From contig SCFE01000089.1 of the NCBI GenBank assembly GCA_004352715.1, positions 167,707-231,706 of the forward strand: a stretch of 64,000 nt of DNA, given 5' to 3'. Numbering within the stretch: the first letter of the stretch is position 1; each line of letters opens with the position of its first letter. The notes beneath the pieces are model-generated. The model saw nothing but the letters and a program-made list of their open reading frames with translations. It made no database searches and had not been told where the DNA came from. This document shows positions 50,988-62,400 of this stretch, one piece after another. This DNA is from Hofstenia miamia. Taxonomy: Eukaryota; Xenacoelomorpha; Acoela. The translations under genes and the position numbers were made by a program.

Positions 50988-51349
50988 GTGATGGTAACAT
51001 CAAGAGCTGCAGGACGACCGGCAGACCAATAAGGGAGGAAAATATCTCCAGGACGAAAGTGAGACAAAGTGAGATTTCTCTTCTCAAGTATAGCGGCGAG
51101 AGCAGCTTTAGAAGCAAGATTATATTTAACATCCCGAACACGATCATGGCGGTATATTGTATCACTATCACCAGAGCAATATATGACATGATCGCCGTAC
51201 ATTTTCAGAGATTTGTTACGTTTGTTATATGGTTGCTCATTGCTGAAGAGGGGGATACCTAGACGATAGCAGAGAACTGCTCGGAACTCTGAAAGCGCGA
51301 AATTAAGACCAAGAGCCTTCAGAGGTTCGCAGAAAACCAGCAGAATCAC
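50988..51349 (-). mobile_element. Retroelement ORF fragment with degenerate zinc finger and REL-like core; runs into gap
   Basis: The minus strand is open from 51349 (first codon GTG, preceded in frame by a stop) to the gap edge, about 120 codons. Recognisable parts: LGLNFALSEFRAVLCYRLGI, a finger remnant YGDHVIYC with the second half GDSDTIYRHDRVRD, then RPGDIFLPYWSAGRPAALDVT. This order is typical of the C-terminal part of an abundant reverse-transcriptase retroelement family in invertebrate genomes. RPGD...LDVT may be a restriction-like endonuclease core. The CxxC pair usually just before YGDH appears to have been replaced (Tyr and Arg), which suggests a decaying copy. The C-terminal end is hidden by the 1000-N gap and the reverse transcriptase is not present upstream. 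Confidence 0.65.
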
Positions 51350-51754
51350 TTTTTAAAATTTATATTCTAATATTAGAATTGCAGCACTTTTTTTAAAGGA
51401 GCAAAATCTAAAACAGTACAAAAAATATTAGATTTAAAGTCCCGTTGTTCTTAAAATGACCTTTACTCAAATAAGGTCAAGATCAATTTTAATTTCTTAA
51501 AAACATAATTAATAAATAAAGTAATCCAAAAGTATAAATATCTACAACAGCAACTAATAAATTTATTAAGCAATAAGGCTAAGCTATGAAAATACGAATC
51601 TACACATAAGCCCATTGTTCACTAACTTTAATAAAAGTTAAACCATCGTCAATTAGAAATTGTAATGTATAACGCCACCAAAATGTGATGCAAAAGAGTA
51701 ATTTTGGCAACTTTCATTTAAAACAGAGAAATGTTTAAAATTTAGTACATAAAT

Positions 51755-51870
51755 AGAAACAGTTAAGGTTAGTTGTTGCTCCAATGGGCTTTCGATTTCC
51801 TGATTACCTGAACATTATTAATTTTAAACTTTCTAAACATTTTTTGAAAACTGTTTGTCTTTCATAAAAA
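51755..51870 (+). repeat. Dispersed repeat family A, copy 3 (5' block)
   Basis: GAAACAGTTAAGGTTAGTTG, then TTGCTCCAATGGGCTTTCGA and CCTGATTACCTGAAC, and a T-rich stretch like the other copies. Confidence 0.7.
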
Positions 51871-54247
51871 AACACAGGCAGTTTAAGATTTTCCCATCTT
51901 AAGAACTTTGACGAACCTAAATCAAACTGATGAAACATTATATTTTTCAATGTTTATTAAGAATTATTCAAGAATAAAGTTTCGTAAATTGCTAAGTGAA
52001 GGTAGAAAATCTTATTGATCATTAGAACAGGAAAACACATTCAAAGGTGTCAAAGAATGAGCTACATTACAACTATTAGCATTGTTTTTTGAATGGGAAG
52101 TTTTTACAAAATATTGATCGAAACTTCCCACAAGTTAGTAATTTTTTGGAAATAGAAAATTCTTACTAAATATTTCTAAGCTGGTAATTATGAACTTAGA
52201 AATAATCTATGTTTAGAGAATTAAGTTTTATATAATGCAGTTATTAGCTATACAAATCTCTTTCTAGCGCATCATGGCCAACTAGGAATTAGGCCTACTT
52301 CTTCAAAACAAGCTTAGGAAATTTTGTGTGATGGTAAGTTTCATCTACGTTGTGTACCATGTCAACTTAAAATTGCAGTGTTTTAAGATTTATCTTCAAC
52401 CCATTTTTAAGATAGAAGTGTGAGAGCAGGTTAGTGTTATTGTTTTAGGATCCTTTCTAGAAAAAATTTAGGTTTTTTTTGTATTAACGGATGATTTATC
52501 AAAATCGGTCAAAATTGTAGCCATTGAAAGTGTAAATTGCACTGCAAAAAGTAGCTAAAAGCAAATGTCGTTTAGTAAAAGCTTCTAACATTGCTTTTTG
52601 TGCTAAAAATAAATTATTTTATAAAGAATTTTATAAATTATGAATTATAGTGGCAAATGGAATCTTAGTGACGCACTTTACAATATTTTGTTAGTCTTAA
52701 GTCGAGAATTGAAGCTCAAGCCTGACCCATTTTTAACTCATTTTTTGATCTATGTCCAAAAAATTACTTTAGTTTTTCGATTCGCAGCAAAGTTAGTGAA
52801 AGCTACACAAAGAAATTGAAAAACTTAAATTAAGTTATCGAAGTGTATATTAAACTAATGTAAAATTTTAAAATGTAAATTTTATTTTTCAACAAATTGC
52901 TTTTTATATGCAATTCATCTCAAGCCCGGTTCATACCCGGCCCGTCGCAAGCTATGCGTATTTGTAGGAAATGAAAACAAAATTGTCTAATGAAAAACCA
53001 GTGAAATTACGAAAGCAAACAAAATGCACCAAACTTCAGGAGAAGTCTAGTTTTGTCTAATTTCACAAAAACCTTTGAAATTATCCCCTTCAGTTTATAC
53101 GATTATTCAACCTTCTTGAAATTTGATTTTTGAATGTGTTCTTTAAAGGGATGAATGGTGTATTTATTTAAAAGATTTTCTTTTGTTTATTATGATTAGT
53201 GCTATGTTGCAAGTGCTTGTATATACGTTAGAACACTGCTAAAACAAAACAAACTGCTTTATAAAGAACAATTATTCTCTCTTACTGGCCAGTCAGAGAT
53301 CGCAACGCCACAATGGGACACCGACTGGACTGGGCGGTTTAAAACGAAAATGAAAGAGGAAACTTCCCATATCTTTTGGTGTTTTTTTAAAACCTGGATA
53401 TCTCTATTTCGTGAGTTACAAGCGTTTAAATTTTTCTTATTAATTCATCAAAAATTAACTTCTAATTTGATTTCTGCCTTTTGTAACCACAAGAAAATCG
53501 CCATGTAAAATAGCACATATACATCTAAAAGAGTAGATAAATCTATTAAATCCTAGCATCCTTTTTCGTCTAATAAATCTATATTTAATTAGAAAAACCT
53601 TTAAGTGTTTTCGCTTCAGGATGAAGTACAATATTTCCCAGGCCTGTATATGGCAATGTGATTGCCTTACATTTCCATTCCATTTTCACAACTATTTAAA
53701 TATATTTCCATAACTTTCCATACGTTTCCAGATCTTTCCGTAACTCGTAGAACTAGTGGCTATGGTTGTGGACAATACGTTAGCTGGTTTTAGTCTAACT
53801 TAGTCCCATTGTACTTGGTCTTGGTTCCATCCCAACCTAGCCCTATTATATTTTTGCTCCCATAGTTTCATTGGTAGCGTTGTGACAAAAATTGGCCATA
53901 ATTATGAATACTATTATGAAATCCGTGGTCTCAATCCAGTGATAAACATGAACCGGATAGGTCAAGGAAAGACTATTGGAAATTTCAAAAAATGATGCTA
54001 TTATTCAACTAAACCTAAAATGCAATGAATGCCATATAATACTGTATATATATACACATATATTGGCATTGGATATTTTTCAGGAAATATTTACTGGCCC
54101 CCAGTACACTTTCTGGAGCTGTGTATATGGGGTTTTGAAAAAGTCAGAGTTCGGGCCCAATTTTTGTAGGTAATCTCATATGTGGTCCTCATTAACAGAT
54201 CTATCAAAAAAATTAGGGTAATATTTTTTTAGGCCTCACATGGTTAC

Positions 54248-54325
54248 CTGGCGCTGGGTACAGGGGTTTTTGCTCGAAACTGGCGCTGGGTACAAAACGA
54301 AAAAAACCCATATACCCAGCGCAAG
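54248..54325. repeat. Direct and inverted GCGCTGGGTA repeat
   Basis: CTGGCGCTGGGTACA occurs twice in direct orientation (near 54248 and 54281), and TACCCAGCGC follows at about 54313-54322. The second and third copies can form a 10-bp stem with a loop of about 20 bases. Confidence 0.6.
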
Positions 54326-54349
54326 TATATATATATATATATATATATG
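54326..54349. repeat. (TA)n microsatellite
   Basis: Lies directly after an inverted CGCTGGGTA/TACCCAGCG pair. Confidence 0.95.
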
Positions 54350-55519
54350 TATACGGGCTATAGATAATATGGGATTTGTATCCACAGCTCACATTTTCCA
54401 ATTTTCCAAAGTATTCAACGCCTTTTTGATGCAAAGCCAGAATAATTCATTTTATCCAAAAATCTTTACATGCTAATTTATTATGTATGGGTTTCAGGTT
54501 TTTTATAAGAATTTGTTTTACTCGTATCCAGCGACCTCCGTCATAGTATTTAGCACCCATATAGATTTTTTTGTATCCAAAGCCTGTATATATCTATATA
54601 TTTTTTTTGACTTTATGTTTTAAAAGTGTTAATTTTGACTGTATTGACCTTATTGACTTTTCTGTCGTTCTATTAAATCTATATTTGGAATTTTTGTTTA
54701 CAAACTTGTATATTTATTTAAAGAACAATATAGAAGTAAGTCTAGAAACTTTACCACTTCTACGCATTCTCGTGTGAGCTTATAATTTCAAACAAATTTT
54801 ATGGTGATATTGCGCATTAAATCAAAGCATTGCCATATTTGCGAACTTGTATTTCCTCAGCAATGTATCTGCGGCATGTTTCCAGGAATAGGCGTGACTT
54901 CGTGGTCTCAGAACGGATCTCTTAGTTGTGTTTACTTTATACAGCTGTTTTCCTATATCAATGAGCATGTAGTATTTCGAAAATATTTTCAAAGTTATAA
55001 ATATAAAAATTGTTTAATAGCAGTAAGCTAGAGAAAAAATGTTAGAATATAGAATATTTAATAAATAAAATAGTAGCAGTGTTTATATTGTATCTCGTCA
55101 ATGTTGACATAATCAGAATGCAAAACCATGTGTGAATATATGTTCTGTGTGGTTCGAAGAAAAAATCTAGCACCAAAAGACTGAGAAATGGGATTAAATA
55201 TTTCAAATTAATTGGAAGCAACATTAGCCGGATACCATTTTTGAGGAAACTGAAATCATGGAATGAATTACAGAATCTTATAAATATATTTTTGGAATTT
55301 TTTGCAAACTGAATTGAGATTATTAAAAGAAAAGGTCTCGGACCAAATGCCATGGGACAAAATTTGAATTTCTGATTTTTTCTATTCCCCTAATGAGTTA
55401 ATGATAGTGAATTGAAATTTATTGATAAAGGGCTTGTGAATATATTTAATCGAAAACGTCTCAGACTTACTATATTAAAGGGTTCTTAAAAGGATTAATG
55501 TTAATCCTAAACTGCTTAT

Positions 55520-55840
55520 TCTATTTTTAAGCTAGAAAACCGCTTGTCCACATTTCAAGCAATTTTCTCCGAGACTGTGAGGCAATTTAGGAATCCTAGG
55601 ATTATAAAGATCTATATGGGTAAGTGTGCTTCCCCGTTAGGATGAAATTTGTAATAAAAATTATTCCTGTCCTTGAAGTTTTGAAATTATTAACTTGGAA
55701 AATGCGATTTTTAAAAAAATGCTAAAAAAAATTTCCATGAACAGTGTTCAGATAAAAAACTGTATAAAGCCCATGGGAGCAACAACTAGCCTCAAATATT
55801 TTGTTTTCTATATATAAACCACCCAAGTCCCTTCCAGGTG
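55520..55840 (-). repeat. Dispersed repeat family A, copy 4 (inverted, nearly full)
   Basis: Read on the minus strand it shows TTGGGTGGTTTATATATAGA, GCTAGTTGTTGCTCCCATGG, a TTAAAAATCGCATTTTCC middle block, and CTCACAGTCTCGGAGAAAAT with TTGCTTGAAATGTGGACAAG at the 3' side. Confidence 0.7.
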
Positions 55841-56200
55841 CACCGTGCTAAAAAAATATTTTGTGAGTTTTCTTGAAGCTATCGCAAATTGTTAAAAATT
55901 TCTGGATTGCTTGGGTTTAATCATATGACAAACTATAGGAGCTGTTTTGAATTACCAAAAATCTGTAGGTTGGAAATTGATAGTTCTCAATGCTATAATT
56001 TTATATGAAATTTCGTTAAAATGAAATTTTTTGAAATTTTTATTAAAAACATCTACCACATTATTTCTGCCCATTTCAACCTGTTTAAATTTGTTATTCT
56101 TAAACAAGAAATATGCAAAAATGTCGATCTTGTAGGACGAAAGGGATAGATTTCAGTATTTTAAATTTATTTTAAAAATCTATCTAAAATGCGTATTTCA

Positions 56201-56525
56201 TAACATATTAAGTTCTAGATTCTAGAGATTTCAATCCTCCTCTGCATGATCATGCATTATTTACTGTCAAATTAACATTATTTTTCTTCAAAATATGCCA
56301 TTAGAAAATTGCAACTTTTCTGTGGGACGGAATTTGTAGGATGGAAAAACGCNNNNNNNNNNNNNNNNNNNNNTAACATATTAAGTTCTAGATTCTAGAG
56401 ATTTCAATCCTCCTCTGCATGATCATGCATTATTTACTGTCAAATTAACATTATTTTTCTTCAAAATATGCCATTAGAAAATTGCAACTTTTCTGTGGGA
56501 CGGAATTTGTAGGATGGAAAAACGC
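56201..56525. repeat. 152-bp direct duplication around a 21-N gap (contig overlap)
   Basis: 56201-56352 equals 56374-56525, with the gap at 56353-56373. Same pattern as at 30135. Confidence 0.9.
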
Positions 56526-56879
56526 AATCAGAAAATGAAACTTTGAATTATTGTGAGTAATGTTAATATTAATCTACTATCCAAAAATGTTTCCTGATAT
56601 TTGTAAAAAAACCGCGTTTTTTAATCAATTACAAAGTTTTTTCAAGTTCAAGAATTCCCTAAGCATAGTCTTTCCAAGTGTTCTTCAGTTCTTTTAATTT
56701 GTGGTAATTGCAGATAAGTGTATTCGTGCGTTGTCTTGTCTAACGTTTTGAAACAATATAGGCTGAGGCAATGTCTTCAGATGATTTTCCAGATTTCCTG
56801 GGAATTGCAGTATCTTTCGGAGTTGCTAGTCTCGCATTGACGCAAAATCTCAAAGTAATGGTGGCCTGTCTGTGATAGA

Positions 56880-57330
56880 GCCAAGATAAACAGTGACTTT
56901 TGCTTCAATGGGTGTTCTTTTAGGAGTTTTGACAAGAAGAGAATCGCCACCTGGAGTAACCCAGATACTGATAGTATTGCGTGGATTCACATTTCGCAGT
57001 TAAATCCATTTCTTATCTTTTTGTGATCAAATTCTTTCTTGTTAAACGCGACTTCACTTGTTCGAGCATATCTTGGCAACTTTCATACCTGACGGTCTTA
57101 TTGTTATATGGAATCAATTGATGAGGAACCCAGCGAGTATGAATACACTTCTTCTCCAGATGTCAACAGTTCGTGCGATTGCTCTTGTTGACAAGCAGTT
57201 GTTTGTTATCATTAATCTAAAATTTGATTTCTTCTACTTTTTTCTATCTTTCGTCGGAGTAATTTTTGCCACAACCATCGATTCGGTTGAGAATGCATCT
57301 GTTTCCTTCTTTGAATTCTTTGCATAATTC
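56880..57330 (-). pseudogene. Mariner-like transposase relic
   Basis: On the minus strand about 57150-57055 reads HLEKKCIHTRWVPHQLIPYN and then NKTVRYESCQDMLEQ. Mariner transposases have a closely similar segment between the DNA-binding and catalytic domains (KxxARWVPHxLTxxxKxxRVexCxxML). Farther on, in another frame, SIWVTPGGDSLLVKTPKR and EAKVTVYLGS lie where the catalytic domain is expected (KVMxTVFWD). Several stops and shifts make it non-functional. The catalytic D,D34D residues could not be placed. Confidence 0.45.
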
Positions 57331-58168
57331 TTGCATCCTTCTGACCCTTAATGATTGATCTGGCCAGGACTGCATTAAGATCGTATGGATTTTGTTGTTT
57401 TATAGTTGCATCTTCTGAGAGATTAAATTATGAAATTCATTTTTTATTTCATCCATTCCATACTGAATGCCAAAATTATTGCCAATTGAGATGATATTGT
57501 TAAAGTGGCTAGAAGTCTTGCAATGTTGAATTTATATAAGTTAGGTGTGGCCGCTTCAGTAAGATCTAGCTCCTTGAAATGTTTGTAAAGCGTGATGAAC
57601 TACGTTATAGTGGTATTCGATAAATTTTTCTGACTAAATAGTAGTCAACAACTATACTGTGAACATAAATTTACAATGAATTTTACATTTATACAAATAT
57701 GCATTGTTGATAGGCTTCATTGAAAATCAAACTTTTTATGTATAAAATCTGTAAAACGGAATTATCATTACACGAAGAAAAGTATTAGAAATGCAAAAGA
57801 ACGATAAAAACACAAACCATAGGATCATCATAAAGTTTCAGATATAATTTTACGAAAACCTGATTATAATATTAGAGTACACAAGAAGTTGAGTTATATA
57901 GTCCAAATTCCATCCTACAGTTGACAAGTCAAAATCAACACTGCTTTTTTCAGAAATAATGGTTCAAAGAAACTATTTGGCATCATATCAATTTAATATA
58001 CATGTATAAAGTTCAGTGTATCGAGTATCAAAATATATTAGTTGTTTCATGATAATTAATTTCTTAATTTTTAACGTGAACGCTATGCTATTTCAAACCA
58101 CCGCCTATAGTGAATTAGAAGCATTCTTAAATAGAACGAATAGACAACCAATTCCCGTTCAGACTCAC

Positions 58169-58239
58169 CTTCGAAGCGCCTTTACGTGTTCGTGATGAGA
58201 TGATCCAGTGGTTTTTCGAATTTCAGAAACCTTTCTTAT
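58169..58239 (-). CDS. Candidate exon ending at a strong donor
   Basis: The minus strand reads KVSEIRKTTGSSHHEHVKAL in an open frame ending TCGAAG before GTGAGT, a consensus 5' splice site (intron from 58168). An in-frame stop at 58240-58242 limits the exon, and the acceptor side is poor. It lies upstream of the SK exon on the same strand but shows no SK similarity. Confidence 0.2.
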
Positions 58240-59176
58240 TTAGTGAGACATGAGCTTTTTATAGAAACCATCACAGTTTGAAAAACATTCCTGTGGGTTA
58301 ATTAGTGGTAAAATTTGTAAGTTTATAAATTTTATATAGGATTTCAATTTGCAGATGCATAATTGAATGAAAACATTTTTGGAACTAACTAGCATGTAAT
58401 TTACTAAAACAGAGAGTTTATTATAGTCAATTTAGCCCAAAATGTGTACAACTCAGATTTGACTACAAATTTAAGTCAACCAAAAATGTTTTAGTAATTA
58501 CAAAACATGCATTTTTGAATGTACATTAAATCAATGAAGAAATCAAATATTTAATTACTGAAAACTTATGCCTATGTCTGTTACAAGCGCAAATACAAAC
58601 ATTTCTGGAAACAAAATGAATCAATTATAAAATCATTTAATTTAAACCAACAACATACTTGATGTAGATATATTGAATAATTATTTCTGCAAATAATGTA
58701 CAATATATCACTATGTTTACATAAATGTCACTAGTACAACTTCTCCGAGTGAAGCATTGCAATTTTCTTTGTAACATGTTGAATATGCTTAGTTAAACCT
58801 CAAGCTTTGCCAGGTCCTGAGGAGTTGCCAGAGCGGCTTATATGAAATATAATGTGTAAAACCTTGTAGAAACCATTCACTATATTTATAATTTTTATAG
58901 TAGAATTAGGTTTCATCAGACTTTATGGTTACCTCAGTCATTCTATTGCCTAAACTACCCAACAGCTCAAATCTGGATTTTTTCAAGCCAAATGCAATCA
59001 CTTCTATCCTGCTTAGAATTTTGTAACGACTTATTTATGATGTTCTTATGAGTAAAAACATAATCGTGTTTGTCTAACGATAAATTTTGTTTTCGTCCCA
59101 AGTCATCTATTGTCTTAACTAGCCTTAGCTTCATTAGCACTTGACAACTAACTAAATTTATATAATTATTTTTTTA

Positions 59177-59462
59177 GATTTACCCAAAGCATTTGATAGA
59201 GTGCTAAATCAAGTTATTATTGAATATTTGTACAGTTTCTATCGCCTATAAAATTTAGTATGCATCTTTTTACAACAGAAAACAGTATGTGAAAGTTCAT
59301 TACTTAGTATAAAAAATAATGAAGACAACATCATGGAAGCCATAACGACTTAACCTAAGTTTTTATCAAAAAAAATCTTTGATAATTCATTCGTAACTAC
59401 TAATTAATTACGCAGATGATGTCAACGTAGCAGCATCTTATAAGTTAAAGCCTCCACAGTGA
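59177..59462 (+). pseudogene. Reverse transcriptase relic (non-LTR type)
   Basis: The plus strand reads DLPKAFDRVLNQVIIEYL at 59177-59230, a good RT motif A (D-x-x-K-A-F-D). NYADDVNVAAS at 59406-59438 is an intact motif C (YADD). The two are closer together than in a complete domain and lie in different frames, so the copy has internal deletions and stops. The class beyond non-LTR-like is uncertain. Confidence 0.55.
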
Positions 59463-60355
59463 TAATATTCTAGATATTCTAAATAATCGAGTTGTGGTTA
59501 CTTCATAACTTAAAATATACATTTTAAATATCGCATATTCTGTATAAACTATTTTTTCTAAATTAGGATTCGTATACATGATTTATATATTCAAAGTAAA
59601 AAGCAGAGAAAGTGGAAAATTTTACTATGCTAGCATTTTCATCTTGGTCCGGATAAAATTTTGTAAAAATTCATTAATATTGGTATAAAAGTAAATCGAA
59701 AATGCTGAAAAACTGTCTAAGAAGCAAAATGTTCATGATATATTTTTGATTTTTCAGTAATTGTGGGACACTATTCGATGAAATGATCGCGTGATATCTT
59801 AAATCTGGGATGTGCAACTGGTGACTCACCCGCCACAATCTGGCCTGACAAACATTTCTGATGTCCTTGATAGCTTCTAAAAATGGCTTTTGACACCATC
59901 TATTATCATTTTTCAAAGGTAATGCAAATAAACCTAATTAAAGATCAAGCTTATTTTCATTTTTTAATTTTAAAATTTTAAAGTAGTTTTATTTGTGTGT
60001 ATGTATGGCGACATGCGTATATATTGTGAGATTGAGCAATAAAATGGGTGTCAATCTGCTCCTCAATCTACTGAACAATTTTTAGGTGGCCCTCTTGCAA
60101 TAATGTTGACCACCGCTGTTTTTAAATGAAGCACCACTAAATTTTGCCTTGTGGAGAAAGAATATAAGTGATATTCGAAAAGCCTTTTCGAAACCTGTAA
60201 TAACATTAGGATAAAATTTGGCCTAAAAGTCTCTATCTGAGATGGTCAAAAGTTGAAAAATATTTCCATTCAGGACATCAGCAATTAAAAAATTTGATTG
60301 AGATTTGGATTCTTTGATAAAATGTAGTTTAATCTTGGCTTATGCAGTTTCAGTG

Positions 60356-60960
60356 TCACTTTGCCAATTCATTTGCATAAAATAACAACCTCATCTCCAA
60401 GTGTTTGATGTTCTTGAAGTTTTTAATTGATTTTAGAAGAAAATTAAAATCTGCAGCAACAAATTTTAGTTGATATTTGCCTAAAGACTCTTTTTCATTT
60501 AGTAATGTTTGCATTTTCCTGATAGTTTGGGACATTTCACAGTCCAGACTTTCAAAAACTCGCAATTTTTTCAGAGTTTGTCATAGCAAAATACACTTTG
60601 GTTCTAGCTTCCGCTTTTCTATGTATTTTTTCTCAATGTCGACTTTGGACGTATAGCTTTCCCTGCATATTTCTTTAGAAATTTTCGAAATGTAGAATTC
60701 TCAATTTTGTTTAGTGGTATGCCCAACACATAGGAGATCACTTTTCAAGTCCCTCTCGAATTGATTCTCTTGTTGCACAGCTGTTGGAAGGAGGTGTTTT
60801 TGTTATTTCAGCCCTGCACTCTTTACATGATTTGGTGTTTCAATATGGTTTGTACTGTATTTAAAGTTGGTTTCCCCGTAAATGATGTCAGCTTAACATG
60901 TTTGATGAAATACCGTATTAGATATTGCATTATATGCCCAAATGTTCCCTTTACAGCAAA
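60356..60960 (-). pseudogene. hAT transposase relic (CGGBP1-related type)
   Basis: The minus strand between about 60730 and 60620 reads IPLNKIENSTFRKFLKKYAG and then STLRKN. This is the region of BED/CGGBP1-like hAT transposases that follows the N-terminal zinc finger (IPLxKLxNPxxRxFLxKY...STLRKNY). A stop and frameshift follow. The next open piece, 60565-60356, is 69 codons (MRVFESLDCEM..., a KNFKNIKHLEMR helix-like tail) and may continue the protein. The part before IPLNK, with a possible finger-like H, is broken by several stops. No inverted ends were found, so the element boundary is unknown. Confidence 0.5.
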
Positions 60961-61299
60961 AATTTAACAAATTCGTCACTATTTAACATTCGATTTTCCC
61001 ATAAATAACCTTGATTATACAAGTGATTGCAACGAAGGCGACAACTACATTATTGTAACCCGAATCACTGTTCGACTCGTTTCTACGAATAATCATTGGC
61101 TAATTATTAAATGAAAAATTGAGTCAGTTTTCTGAGAAAAGCCTTTTGCTATTTCTGAAAATTATTGCAAAACTACATAAATTGTGTCGAAAATGCGTTA
61201 AGATAGCGTAATGGAAAACGGGCTTTGATTATCACGCAACAATGAATAGCTTTATATAAAAGTAGTTTTGCATTACCCCATTGTAAGGCATTAGATTGA

Positions 61300-62400
61300 T
61301 TCTGCATAAAATGTCACCCTTTGCAAATCGAACTAATGCCATCTTAGCAATATGTTTATGACTTTTAATAGCAATGGGTGACTATCCTCCCAAAGCCTCG
61401 ACAGATAATGGCACAAAACCAATGACAGCAGAAGCAGAAGCAGCGTGTATGACCATTTTTGTGGTTATCAAAAACTTCAAAGTCTTATCCAGCATTGAAA
61501 GCAGCAGAAGTATTGATTTTCAAAGAACTAATGGCTGCTACATACAATACCTTATTAATTGCTTGACGCTCTACAGGGAAGAAAGACAACTCCAGTCAAT
61601 TAAAAAGAGTTTGTCAAATTTGATTTCTCCAAAACAAGAGAGAAAGCAGCTGTGGAAGCAATTTTGAAGATTATATCTCTTAATCTATCATATCTTCAAG
61701 GATTTCAAGGGATTTGAGCACTTTCGACAAAGAGAATTAGCACTTGTTATTTGATGCCAAATTGACCTGAAATTTTTATTAGCACAAAAAGGACGGACCA
61801 CAAAGAAAAGATGCTAAGCATTATTGTAAATTAAAAAGTTTACAACTTAAAGAACAGCGTTAGTGGCACGATTTCCATATTCTGAAGAAGGGCATTATAA
61901 TGCATTAAGCAAATGCGAATGCATACATCTTATTAACACTAGCAGTACTGTCTCTTGGAAATGATCAAAAACAGGACATGATAACCGTTTTAGTCACAAA
62001 CACTAAGATACTTTGGCGCCTCAACAATGTCACCATCCGAGTGTTTATAAGACAATAAATGGAAAGATTCCTCATCATGTAATAATCCTTCTGATGACAA
62101 AGCTGCAGTAGTTTTGCCGTAGTTGCCTTCACGTGTAGGTGATTTTACTGATTCAAGCCAAATTTAAAGTATGTCTCCATCCATGTATCCATCGTTGAAT
62201 ACGAGATTGCATATTGGATTCCTCATATTTCAAATGTTTCATTCCACCGCTGAGAGGAGACCGCAGAATGTCACTAAGAAGTATAATTCAATCTAACTGC
62301 TTGCTATCATTGGAACAATTCTCGAAAGTTGAGCAACTGCTTTGGCCTAAATTTTGCGACAACGAGAGACATTTACGAGGCGGAGATCAGAAAAAGTAGG
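61300..62400 (-). mobile_element. Heavily decayed copy of the same retroelement family (C-terminal part)
   Basis: On the minus strand 61384-61425 reads GFVPLSVEALGG followed by a stop where family members usually have Trp. This matches the conserved terminal FVPLVVExLGG segment of the family seen at 50988-51349. Downstream IKSHKHIAKMALV... fits the basic C-terminal helix region. Farther upstream, about 62190, the minus strand reads NDGYMDGDIL, which may be the reverse transcriptase YMDDG motif with one Asp lost. Stops and shifts fill the rest. The limits are approximate. Confidence 0.4.

Larger units (their letters stand above)
51871..55519. other. Non-coding AT-rich DNA
   Basis: Contains an inverted repeat A fragment near 53402-53440 and the GCGCTGGGTA repeats. 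No gene recognised. Confidence 0.45.
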
